From: Bacteroidota bacterium
Lineage (GTDB): Bacteria > Bacteroidota > Ignavibacteria > Ignavibacteriales > Ignavibacteriaceae
DNA length: 6,528 nucleotides
NCBI GenBank assembly: GCA_023406915.1
Contig: JAEXTR010000372.1
Coordinates: 1 to 6,528, forward strand
Reading direction: 5' to 3'
In this document: positions 1 to 6,528 of the stretch, piece after piece
How the letters are laid out: each line of letters opens with the position of its first letter
Position numbering within the stretch: position 1 is the first letter of the stretch
The notes under the pieces: model-generated
Databases searched by the model: none
The model's input: the letters and a program-made list of their open reading frames with translations, nothing else
What the model was told of the DNA's origin: nothing
Program-made: the position numbers and the translations under genes

Positions 1-1
1 C

Positions 2-2038
2 ATAAGTGGTACAGGATACGCAGTTGGGAATCATGGTCTTGTTCTTAAAAGCAGCAACAACTTTTACTCATGGGTGCCCCTACCTTCCTTTACAGGTGCT
101 GATCTCTGGAAAGTTTCCTTTGGTGCAAAGAATGTTGGTTATGTTTCAACCAGGACTTCCAATGGGATATTCATCACAACCGACGGGTTTCTTTCGCAAA
201 CACTCAAGGCATTCCCGGTTGAAAAAGCGGTGATGGACTTAAAGTCCACTGCCCCCAGCACATCATTTATCCTATTGCAGGATGGTTATATTTACTCAAC
301 CGATGACTTCGGTTCAACATGGCAGAATCAGAACCCCCGATTCCATAATACGCTTCCCGCTAATCTGCGCAGCTTCTCGTTTCTGAAAGCATCCCTTCAG
401 TTCAGAGGTACCGCAGGTTTCGCAGCTGGTGACCTGGGATACCTTTACAGACGATCATTCGGTGTGCCTCAGCATAACCTTCGGTTTTACCAGCAGGCAC
501 CCAGGTATGATTATATCGCCCGCATGGATACTATTCGGTTCAAGTGGGAGGGATCAGGTATCAGTACGGTTGATATTTATGCAACGAATGTGGTAAAGAA
601 TACACGGATGCTCATCTCCCAGGGACAGTCATTGCAGACTGAAGAATTTGTCCTTCCCATCACGCAACAGCACATGGGCAAGATCAGATTTGAATTGCAA
701 TCAGGCAGTGATGTTTCACTCCTTACCGTTGGTGATTCTGTATACCGTGTTCCAGCCATCGTGATGGATACGCTTGATAATGTCAATGCAATTGAGCAGC
801 GGTTTGATATGACTGATCCAACCCATGGAACACTGATTTCAAAAGTACGAAGGTTTAACGGTACTCAGTTTGATACTCTGCTTATCCGCTACGAGACAGA
901 TGAATTACTCGGCTGGACAAAGAAAAATGAATACCCTCTTTTCAATGCAGATCAGGTGTCTGTTTCTGCTGCTTCAAACAGTAGAAGGATACTTATTGAA
1001 AAGGACGGCTTTTTCTTTACTATGAAACGCACTGATAATGGAGGCGTAAGCTACGTGGTATTGGGAGATCATACTATTCTGCCATTCCAGAGTGGATACC
1101 GGTATCCTGCCCTGAGATGGCACACTGCTGATCTTGGGTTATGGAATAAGAATGGAATCAGCCGTACAACCGATGGGGGTACGACATGGGAAGCCGCAGT
1201 ATATCAAAACTATAGCAGTACACCCAATATCGTTGCAGCAGAGTTCATCAATGCAACTAGTGCCAGAGCGCGGACACGTGATGGTGAGATGTTCTTCAGC
1301 AATGATGCTGGCGCCACCTGGGAAAAGTATGATGAAGATACTGATTCTACTTTCTTCTTCCAGGCCATTGACCAGGATAACATGGTTGCTGTACGCGTGA
1401 CCGAAAATAAGAAATGGGAAGTAAGAACCTCCAGCAACGGTGGAAGCGACTGGCAACAGAAGAGCATGCTTGATCCACTGACTGATGGTACTAACTATGA
1501 TCACATTCCCCTCTACTTTGTTACTGATTCAACGGGTATCGTGGTGACAAGGAAGTACCAATTGCTGCTGACCGATGATGCAGGAACCACCTGGGCGCCA
1601 CTGAACAACCCGGATACTAATCTTACAAAGGCATTATATGTTTCGGGGCGAAACAAAGTTGAGCAGCCCTTTATGGCAGCAACGCTGAGGGATGGACGGG
1701 TACTGGTGTTTCACTCCTACTTCCTTACTCCAGTGAGTTCGGTTGATGACGAATGCCCAGCATTGGAGATGCCATCTGATTATACCCTCAGTCAGAATTA
1801 TCCCAATCCGTTTAATCCATCAACAAAGATTGATTTTACGCTGGCTTCTGCAGGAAGAGTGACACTGAAGGTGTATGACATACTTGGCAGTGAAGTTGCA
1901 ACGCTGTTGCAGGAAAATCTTCCTGCCGGAAAGCACTCCACTGTGTTCAATGCAGCCGGTTTACCAAGCGGAATTTATTTCTGTACTCTGCGGAGTAACA
2001 ATGTGCAGATAACACGAAAGATGACGCTTATTAAATAA
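2..2038 (+). CDS. T9SS-sorted secreted Asp-box (BNR-like) repeat protein, 5' truncated by the window edge
   Basis: The frame is open from base 2 to the TAA at 2036-2038, giving 678 visible residues with no start or signal peptide; the real start lies upstream. A GTG at 74 is possible but is not the start, because the 24 codons before it encode propeller-like sequence (GYAVGNHGLVLKSS, residues 5-18) of the YCF48/BNR type. Asp-box-like motifs (S/T-x-D-x-G-x-x-W) occur at about 99-107, 389-396, 433-440, 477-484 and 524-531, suggesting a beta-propeller. Residues about 169-251 look like an Ig-like beta-sandwich in the middle of the repeats. Residues 594-678 form a T9SS type A sorting domain, with YPNPFNPST at 600-608 and a KMTLIK end. 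By family knowledge, such proteins cross the outer membrane through T9SS and the C-terminal domain is usually removed or anchored. The ligand or enzymatic activity is not recognisable; propeller function is inference. Confidence 0.88.
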   Translation: MSGTGYAVGNHGLVLKSSNNFYSWVPLPSFTGADLWKVSFGAKNVGYVSTRTSNGIFITTDGFLSQTLKAFPVEKAVMDLKSTAPSTSFILLQDGYIYSTDDFGSTWQNQNPRFHNTLPANLRSFSFLKASLQFRGTAGFAAGDLGYLYRRSFGVPQHNLRFYQQAPRYDYIARMDTIRFKWEGSGISTVDIYATNVVKNTRMLISQGQSLQTEEFVLPITQQHMGKIRFELQSGSDVSLLTVGDSVYRVPAIVMDTLDNVNAIEQRFDMTDPTHGTLISKVRRFNGTQFDTLLIRYETDELLGWTKKNEYPLFNADQVSVSAASNSRRILIEKDGFFFTMKRTDNGGVSYVVLGDHTILPFQSGYRYPALRWHTADLGLWNKNGISRTTDGGTTWEAAVYQNYSSTPNIVAAEFINATSARARTRDGEMFFSNDAGATWEKYDEDTDSTFFFQAIDQDNMVAVRVTENKKWEVRTSSNGGSDWQQKSMLDPLTDGTNYDHIPLYFVTDSTGIVVTRKYQLLLTDDAGTTWAPLNNPDTNLTKALYVSGRNKVEQPFMAATLRDGRVLVFHSYFLTPVSSVDDECPALEMPSDYTLSQNYPNPFNPSTKIDFTLASAGRVTLKVYDILGSEVATLLQENLPAGKHSTVFNAAGLPSGIYFCTLRSNNVQITRKMTLIK

Positions 2039-2053
2039 ACAGTTGTTTAAAAC

Positions 2054-2087
2054 AAAAAAGGCGGTATCGAACGGTACCGCCTTTCCC
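2054..2087. terminator. Bidirectional rho-independent terminator between convergent genes
   Basis: A perfect 10-bp inverted repeat pairs 2057-2066 (AAAGGCGGTA) with 2075-2084 (TACCGCCTTT) around 8 bases. Pairing can extend inward by a T-G wobble (2067/2074) and a C-G pair (2068/2073), leaving a 4-base loop. On the minus strand the stem is followed by a run of six T (complement of A2054-A2059), a good terminator for the gene that stops at 2100. On the plus strand the downstream tract is short, TTTCCC then a T-rich stretch, so termination of the upstream gene is plausible but weaker. It lies 18 bases after one stop and 15 before the other. Confidence 0.85.
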
Positions 2088-2099
2088 TTGTTCTTTTCT

Positions 2100-4478
2100 C
2101 TACTTCATCAGGATCATCTTCTTCGTCTCCGAAAAAATCTTTCCACTCCTGGCTTCAACTACTGATATTCTATACAAATAAATTCCGGATGGAAGGTGTT
2201 CATTGTTCTTGAATTCGATTTTGTAAGACCCAGCTTTTACATTTTGATTCAACAACGTTGCAACGGATTCTCCAGTAACCGAATACATCGTAACAGTTAC
2301 TGATGCATCATATTGAACCGAGTACTCAATAATTGTCGAGGGATTAAATGGGTTTGGAAAGTTTTGAGATAAGGAATAGCCATCTATCAGATGAGTTCCT
2401 TTCTCAGTAATACCGACAGTCGGATTCATGCGGTGACCGTAAAGCCCGGTTCCGGTACCAACCAGCAGATCATCATAATATAGCACATTGATGCGAGTAC
2501 CTTCAGGGTAAGTGTATCCTTCAGACCATGATGTACCACCTGAAGGGATATAATACACAGAGTTATCAACAGCACAATAGACCGTATCATTCCCAATAGT
2601 GATGGCCCTGCCTTGTTTACCTGCGATCATTGGAAAACCGGAAACAGTGAAAGGAGTCCAAAGATTTGTTCCACTTATAATTTTGTAATAGGCAACCGGA
2701 TGATTTGTGCCAGCATCAGTACCACAAGCAAGGATAGTATCACCCGAAGCCGTAACTTGAAGATCATTGATTGTTACAATCCAATTAGTTCCGGTGCTGG
2801 TATGTGCAGAAGTCATATTGGGGGAAGGAGTCCAGGTGTTCCCACGCTTCACAAGACGATACGTACTGAATCCTTGAGGGCTTGAAAGGTCATAGGAGAC
2901 ACCAATGTATGCTACCGTGTCACCTGATTCGAGATTAAATACAATATCCCTAACATCAACATCCCTGCCATCGGTCAAGGCGACCATCCTGATTTGTGAC
3001 CAATTGGCTCCAGCATCAGTTGAGTAAAACAGCCCACCCTCTTCTGCCGTCTGATCAAAATACCCTGCAAATACAATTGTATTATCGTAGGGACAAACCT
3101 CAATTGCGTCAACATAAACCCAACCTGAGTTAAAATTGTATGGAGGGTTTTCCGCTGTGAATTTCTGATTCCATGTACTGCCATCGTCTGTTGTTTTATA
3201 GACGCGCACATTGCCTGCATAAGCAGTAGAATGGTTATTTATGTCCATTTCAGCTGAATAGTAAGGCGAACCATCACCGTTTGGAAACATCGCATTCGAC
3301 CAAACCGGGGTGGTCAGGAAATCTGAAACTTTTCTTACACCCGATTTGGAAGCAAGCCAGGCATGTGTCTTTGTACTATTCATATCAAAATCATCAACTT
3401 GCACAGCTTCAATACCATCATTGATCTCTGCCATATTCAAACCCCGATCGCTGCTCATCCCAATTCCCATATCGGTGGTCATATACACAATAGCCGGATT
3501 GACAGCATCAACACAAACTGCCCCATCATTTGGGTGTGTTTGCTGGCTGATGTTCCCCAGGCTATTCCAGGTTCCGGTTACACCTTTTGAGCTTGAATAT
3601 GCAGAAGCAAAATAGACGTAATATAAAGAAGCAGAAACTGAAGAAAATGCGAAGTTAGGTCCTGAGGTTCCACCCAACGCAAGACCTGAATTCGTCCAAC
3701 TCAGTTCATCATCTGAATAATAAACCCTTTTTGATGATACATCACTCCCCCCCATAAACAGGCGCCCATCTGGTGCTATTCCAAATGCTGACCAGGTAAT
3801 GGATGTTGGTAATCCACCCGAAGCTACTACCGAGAAAGTAGTAGCTGAACCAAAAGCGTTATAGGCTGAGGATGATTTAACGATTGCCGGAGATGGAGCC
3901 ATTGATGCAAGGTACACGATTCCGGATACTGGATGAAAGTCGATTACAGGATTCATAACGCCAGAGACAGAAAGCGGCGATCCCGCAGAGGGAGTAAAGT
4001 TACCAGAAGCGTCCAGGACACCAAAATGCAACTGATTTGCAATGGTATAGAACAGATAATCCCCTTTGATACCAATGCTGCCTACATGTCCGGCAGCAAC
4101 CAATGTTTTGGTGGCAATGAGGTAATCTGTTCGGTTCAAGCCTTCATTGTTCACAAAAAATAGAGAACGTGACGCCGCGTGTGAAGCAATGACGCGAATT
4201 CCTGCCCCCAGGTTATTATCGATACCCATGGAGGGAAGTACGTTAAACTTTCTGACTGTAGCACTGGAGCCAACAATGGTTGTGTAGAATGCAGAGTTTG
4301 CACTTTCAGTAGTTATGTACAGTAGCGAAGAATCAGCCGATAAAGGAATTATCGTCAAGGCGTTAATCCTTCCTCCATACACATCCTGAACTTCAGGTGC
4401 GGATAATTGTCCAAAAGTGATTTGAGGCACTGTCAAGAGTAACAAGACGGTAAACCAAAGTTGGATTCGATTTCTCAT
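2100..4478 (-). CDS. T9SS-sorted secreted Asp-box (BNR/sialidase-like) beta-propeller protein, complete
   Basis: The complete gene encodes 792 residues. I chose the ATG at 4478 because the signal peptide begins exactly there and AAGGA sits 8 bases upstream; an in-frame GTG at 4502 would add eight residues ahead of the signal. Residues 1-23 are a Sec signal peptide: basic MRNR, a hydrophobic core, likely cleavage after ITFG. Asp-box motifs occur at about 255-261 (SDDELSW, degenerate), 342-346 (SSDRG), 429-436 (TTDDGSTW) and 486-493 (STDAGANW), with further weaker Trp-containing repeats to about 650. These suggest one or two beta-propellers of the VPS10/sialidase/GH74-like fold. Residues about 701-792 are a T9SS type A sorting domain, with FPNPFNPST at 707-715, LPSGIY and a terminal KMILMK. 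The protein is expected at the cell surface or released. No catalytic residues of a specific glycosidase can be assigned, so substrate and activity are unknown. Confidence 0.92.
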   Translation of the reverse strand: MRNRIQLWFTVLLLLTVPQITFGQLSAPEVQDVYGGRINALTIIPLSADSSLLYITTESANSAFYTTIVGSSATVRKFNVLPSMGIDNNLGAGIRVIASHAASRSLFFVNNEGLNRTDYLIATKTLVAAGHVGSIGIKGDYLFYTIANQLHFGVLDASGNFTPSAGSPLSVSGVMNPVIDFHPVSGIVYLASMAPSPAIVKSSSAYNAFGSATTFSVVASGGLPTSITWSAFGIAPDGRLFMGGSDVSSKRVYYSDDELSWTNSGLALGGTSGPNFAFSSVSASLYYVYFASAYSSSKGVTGTWNSLGNISQQTHPNDGAVCVDAVNPAIVYMTTDMGIGMSSDRGLNMAEINDGIEAVQVDDFDMNSTKTHAWLASKSGVRKVSDFLTTPVWSNAMFPNGDGSPYYSAEMDINNHSTAYAGNVRVYKTTDDGSTWNQKFTAENPPYNFNSGWVYVDAIEVCPYDNTIVFAGYFDQTAEEGGLFYSTDAGANWSQIRMVALTDGRDVDVRDIVFNLESGDTVAYIGVSYDLSSPQGFSTYRLVKRGNTWTPSPNMTSAHTSTGTNWIVTINDLQVTASGDTILACGTDAGTNHPVAYYKIISGTNLWTPFTVSGFPMIAGKQGRAITIGNDTVYCAVDNSVYYIPSGGTSWSEGYTYPEGTRINVLYYDDLLVGTGTGLYGHRMNPTVGITEKGTHLIDGYSLSQNFPNPFNPSTIIEYSVQYDASVTVTMYSVTGESVATLLNQNVKAGSYKIEFKNNEHLPSGIYLYRISVVEARSGKIFSETKKMILMK

Positions 4479-4486
4479 GGTATTTT

Positions 4487-4491
4487 TCCTT
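4487..4491 (-). promoter_or_regulatory. Shine-Dalgarno site that decides the start at 4478
   Basis: The minus strand reads AAGGA here, followed by 8 bases and then the ATG at 4478. This spacing is close to ideal and is the clearest ribosome binding site in the window. It argues against the upstream in-frame GTG at 4502, which lies before this site. Confidence 0.65.
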
Positions 4492-4502
4492 ACACATAAC
4501 AC

Positions 4503-4752
4503 AAAGGGATACTTTTTTCTCAGCAGAAGTGAATCTATAATGAAAAATAGCCGACAGCCTCCATAAATAATGTTGCAGAAGTCACAATTTTAAGAAATAC
4601 CCTATTTATTGTTATCCAGAGCACGTAATACTTGTTTCAAGCGTCACACCATGCCAGGTCGTATTGTAGAAAGCTCTGCTTATGTTGTACAAAAGGATTC
4701 TTTCTTCAGGATTTTTCTTATTTTTCTTCTTTCAAGAAAAGAGATTCATACC
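4503..4752. other. Divergent intergenic region, promoters not resolved
   Basis: This AT-rich stretch separates the divergent genes starting at 4478 (-) and 4753 (+) and should hold both promoters. I could not find a -35/-10 pair with good spacing, or a clear Bacteroidota TTTG/TAnnTTTG pair, on either strand. An open frame from a TTG at 4609 runs into the downstream gene, but its first 48 codons have no recognisable protein character and would bury the signal peptide. Bases 4711-4733 are strongly T/C-rich and lead into the hairpin at 4722-4740. Confidence 0.5.
4722..4740 (+). promoter_or_regulatory. Possible leader hairpin overlapping the purine-rich ribosome binding region
   Basis: TTTTCTT (4722-4728) can pair with AAGAAAA (4734-4740) around a 5-base loop, CTTTC. 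The right arm is part of the purine-rich stretch 4734-4744, which is the only Shine-Dalgarno-like sequence before the ATG at 4753 (8-base gap). The stem has seven pairs but only one G-C, so it is thermodynamically weak. A role in limiting translation is inference. Confidence 0.2.
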
Positions 4753-5385
4753 ATGTTTCGGTTTTTGATTGCAGCCGTAGTATTCTGTACAGCCGGTTTT
4801 GCCCAGCAACAGGTAACAATACTTTCCGTGCAAAAAGCAGATGTTTTCCTTGCTGAACTACAGGATAAGACAAAAATTGTTATCCATCTGGCAGGTACCG
4901 CAGCCCCGGGTATTGAAGAGCCAATCGGAGCTATGGCAAGACAATATGTTCTGGATCTGATTATGAATACTACTGTTACCTATACACCCGTACCAATTGA
5001 ATACCATCAATATAACGTAGGTAGAATATCCCTGAATAATGGAACTGACCTTGGTTTAAAGCTGGTTGAAAGTGGATTTGCATGGCATTTTCATCCGATA
5101 GGAGGCGATTCCCTGCTGGCAGCTGCTGAAAGAGAAGCTATTGACCAGCGTATTGGAGTATGGGAAAGCGCAACACCTGTCTTACCGAGGGAGATTGCAG
5201 GGCTAATTGCTTCAGAAAAACATCTGCATGATGGATCTACAGAGCCCCTGCTCCAGGAAGAGTCAAACACCGGCACAAAACTGAACAAGGCAGTACAGTG
5301 CAAGGGTATGACGAAGGATCTGAAGCGATGTACCCGAATGACTACAAATGAGAGCGGTTACTGCTGGCAGCATGAAAGGCACTGA
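4753..5385 (+). CDS. Exported SNase-like (thermonuclease-fold) protein with C-terminal Cys3His motif
   Basis: The product has 210 residues. The ATG at 4753 is preferred because a signal peptide starts there: MFRF, hydrophobic core, likely cleavage after AGFA (residue 17). Residues about 21-140 resemble a staphylococcal nuclease domain: an initial strand with AD at 29-30, HLAGTAAPG at 45-53 in place of the usual RLxGIDxPE, PIGAMARQYV, NNGTDLG (95-101), LVESGFAW (104-111), an AEREA helix and a final GVW (135-137). The expected catalytic Arg, Asp and Glu of the RLxGIDxPE segment are His45, Ala50 and Gly53, and the second catalytic Arg is not clearly kept, so nuclease activity is doubtful. A polar linker leads to C183-x9-C193-x10-C204-x2-H207, ending GYCWQH, a small probable zinc-binding motif like that of DUF5763-type tails (name from memory). 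These are the only cysteines in the mature protein. The gene probably has its own transcript; 105 bases separate it from the next gene. Confidence 0.85.
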   Translation: MFRFLIAAVVFCTAGFAQQQVTILSVQKADVFLAELQDKTKIVIHLAGTAAPGIEEPIGAMARQYVLDLIMNTTVTYTPVPIEYHQYNVGRISLNNGTDLGLKLVESGFAWHFHPIGGDSLLAAAEREAIDQRIGVWESATPVLPREIAGLIASEKHLHDGSTEPLLQEESNTGTKLNKAVQCKGMTKDLKRCTRMTTNESGYCWQHERH

Positions 5386-5445
5386 CCTGTTTTAAGCTGT
5401 CAATACTGTTTATTTCAGTTTTTCCAATGCGGAATAATTCGTAAA

Positions 5446-5475
5446 TTTGATTCATAATTTCTCTTATTATCTGTT
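5446..5475 (+). promoter_or_regulatory. Weak candidate Bacteroidota-type promoter
   Basis: TTTG at 5446-5449 is followed after 18 bases by TATCTGTT at 5468-5475, which matches the known Bacteroidota -7 element TAnnTTTG at four of six fixed positions. It would start transcription about 10 bases before the ATG at 5491. Two mismatches and slightly short spacing make this a tentative call. Confidence 0.2.
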
Positions 5476-5490
5476 TCTGCATTACGACTC

Positions 5491-6528
5491 ATGAAAAAAC
5501 TGCTCTTTCTCCTTTTACTGCTCACCTACTGTACACAAGGTCAAAATCTTACAAATGCCACCGGAAGCCTGAGAGGCTTTGTGCATGACTCCACCAGCGG
5601 CGAAACCATTGCATTTGCCAACATCGTCCTGAAAAACACAACCTATGGTGCTCCATCCAATGTACGCGGGTACTATTTTGTTCCTGGTGTACCTCCGGGT
5701 GATTACACTGCAATAATATCTTATGTTGGGTATGTTACAAAGTATGTCCCGATAAAAATTTCCTCTGGTATCATTACAGAACTCGACATCGATCTGGTAC
5801 CCACCGAAATCAGTATGGGTGAGGTTTCAGTTATCGGGGAGAAAAAAACCAAGCTGAATGAAACTGACCTGGGGTTACAAAAGATTTCTATCAAGGATAT
5901 CAAAATGCTTCCCATGGGGGTTGAATCAGATATTTTCCGATACTTACAGGCTTCCACGGGTGTCAGTTCCACCGGAGACGTTACCTCAACCTACTATGTT
6001 CGCGGGGGTGGCAGCGATCAGAATCTTGTGTTACTGAACAATGCAACAGTCTACAACCCATACCACGCATTAGGTATTTTTTCTGTTATCGACCCTGAGG
6101 TGATTTCAGCTATGCAGTTTTTTAAAGGGGGATTTCTACCGCAATATGGCGGCAGGCTCTCATCCGTATTGAATATCATTACGCGTGATGGCAATAGAAA
6201 TGAGTTCAAGGCTTCCGGAAGCCTTAGTCTTCTGGCAGGAAAGGCCTCTGTGGAAGGCCCGATTCCTGGCGGCAGCTTTTTGGTAACAGGACGTAAGAGT
6301 TATTACTCAGATATCCTTGGAAAGTATCTGAACGGGAAGAAAGCACCATTTGATTTTTATGATCTTTCCTTCAAGGTAACGTATGCCAATCCTGAGATCG
6401 ATAAGAATGCAAAATTCACGGTGAACGGATTTCTTTCTGATGACAGAGTCATCAACGATGATCCGCTGAAAGAGGACTATGTAATAAAGAATAATATCGT
6501 TGGTATGAGCTGGCGTCAGGTTTGGGGG
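5491..6528 (+). CDS. TonB-dependent outer-membrane receptor, 3' truncated by the window edge
   Basis: The frame runs from the ATG at 5491 to the last base, 346 codons without a stop. Residues 1-17 or so form a signal peptide (MKKLLFLLLLLTYC, likely cleavage near TQG). Residues about 25-105 are a carboxypeptidase-regulatory-like beta-sandwich: GSLRGFVHD, IAFANIVLKNT, NVRGYYFVPGVPPGDY, YVGY. The segment MGEVSVIGEK (109-118) is where a TonB-box-like element usually sits. Residues about 120-235 are the plug domain, with YYVRGGGSDQNLVLLN (168-183) and GGRLSSVLNIITRDG (220-234). The barrel begins after that, with GPIPGG and GRKSYYSD. Such receptors take up large or scarce substrates using TonB-ExbBD energy; the substrate cannot be told from this part. 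No Shine-Dalgarno site is visible before the ATG, which is common in Bacteroidota. Full members are usually 700-1000 residues, so most of the barrel lies beyond the window. Confidence 0.93.
   Translation, partial: MKKLLFLLLLLTYCTQGQNLTNATGSLRGFVHDSTSGETIAFANIVLKNTTYGAPSNVRGYYFVPGVPPGDYTAIISYVGYVTKYVPIKISSGIITELDIDLVPTEISMGEVSVIGEKKTKLNETDLGLQKISIKDIKMLPMGVESDIFRYLQASTGVSSTGDVTSTYYVRGGGSDQNLVLLNNATVYNPYHALGIFSVIDPEVISAMQFFKGGFLPQYGGRLSSVLNIITRDGNRNEFKASGSLSLLAGKASVEGPIPGGSFLVTGRKSYYSDILGKYLNGKKAPFDFYDLSFKVTYANPEIDKNAKFTVNGFLSDDRVINDDPLKEDYVIKNNIVGMSWRQVWG

Noticed and set aside
74..76. GTG as the start codon of the first gene
   Set aside because: The same frame is open back to base 2 and encodes repeat-like protein (GYAVGNHG...), with no signal peptide after the GTG, so the gene is cut by the window edge.
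1139..1504. Minus-strand open frame of about 120 codons inside the first gene
   Set aside because: It lies fully opposite a well-supported coding frame and shows no domain, signal or ribosome binding site; a shadow of the real gene.
3310..3615. Plus-strand open frame of about 100 codons inside the minus-strand gene
   Set aside because: It is antisense to the clear Asp-box protein and has no recognisable protein features.
4500..4502. GTG start for the minus-strand 792-residue gene
   Set aside because: It would add eight residues before a clean signal peptide, and the AAGGA site lies between it and the better ATG at 4478.
4563..4609. Inverted repeat ATAAATA ... TATTTAT as a regulator site
   Set aside because: It is seven A/T-only bases 33 apart in AT-rich DNA; expected by chance.
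4609..4752. Extended N-terminus from a TTG for the SNase-like gene
   Set aside because: The extra 48 residues have no recognisable character and would place the signal peptide internally; the ATG at 4753 begins the signal peptide exactly.
5405..5423. Terminator after the SNase-like gene: ACTG/CAGT stem with five T
   Set aside because: The stem has only four pairs with a 7-base loop; too weak to call, although termination in this gap is likely.
5521..5540. Lipobox in the TonB-dependent receptor signal (LTYC)
   Set aside because: Tyr before the Cys does not fit the usual L-x-[GAS]-C, and TonB-dependent receptors are integral outer-membrane barrels.
5721..5972. Minus-strand open frame of about 80 codons opposite the TonB-dependent receptor
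   Set aside because: The plus strand here encodes the well-conserved regulatory and plug domains; the antisense frame is a by-product.

Overview
The window looks like chromosomal DNA from the Bacteroidota/Chlorobiota superphylum, most likely an Ignavibacteria- or Kapabacteria-like lineage. Two proteins end in a type IX secretion (T9SS) type A sorting domain with the YPNPFNPST / FPNPFNPST signature and a KMxLxK tail. A third gene encodes a TonB-dependent receptor with an N-terminal carboxypeptidase-regulatory-like domain. Start regions mostly lack strong Shine-Dalgarno sites, and base composition is moderate (mid-40s % GC by eye). The taxonomic call is inference from protein style only.

Layout. 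Bases 2-2038 (+) hold the 3' part of a gene for a large secreted protein with BNR/Asp-box repeats, an internal Ig-like segment and a T9SS domain; its start lies before the window. A compact perfect hairpin (stem 2057-2066/2075-2084) sits between this gene and the convergent gene 2100-4478 (-), and can serve as terminator for both. That second gene encodes a complete 792-residue exported Asp-box protein, also with a T9SS domain. A divergent intergenic region of about 270 bp follows. Gene 4753-5385 (+) encodes a 210-residue exported protein that fuses a degenerate staphylococcal-nuclease-like domain to a short C-terminal Cys3His motif. Gene 5491-6528 (+) is the first 346 residues of a TonB-dependent outer-membrane receptor that runs off the window end.

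How they work together. All four products are predicted to leave the cytoplasm: two through Sec plus T9SS to the surface or medium, one to the periplasm or outside, one to the outer membrane. Nothing in the sequence shows that they form one pathway. No tRNA, rRNA, CRISPR array, insertion sequence, integrase or phage gene was seen. The most unusual item is the SNase-like/Cys3His fusion, in which the expected nuclease active-site residues appear to be replaced. I see no convincing evidence of a wholly new multi-gene system here.
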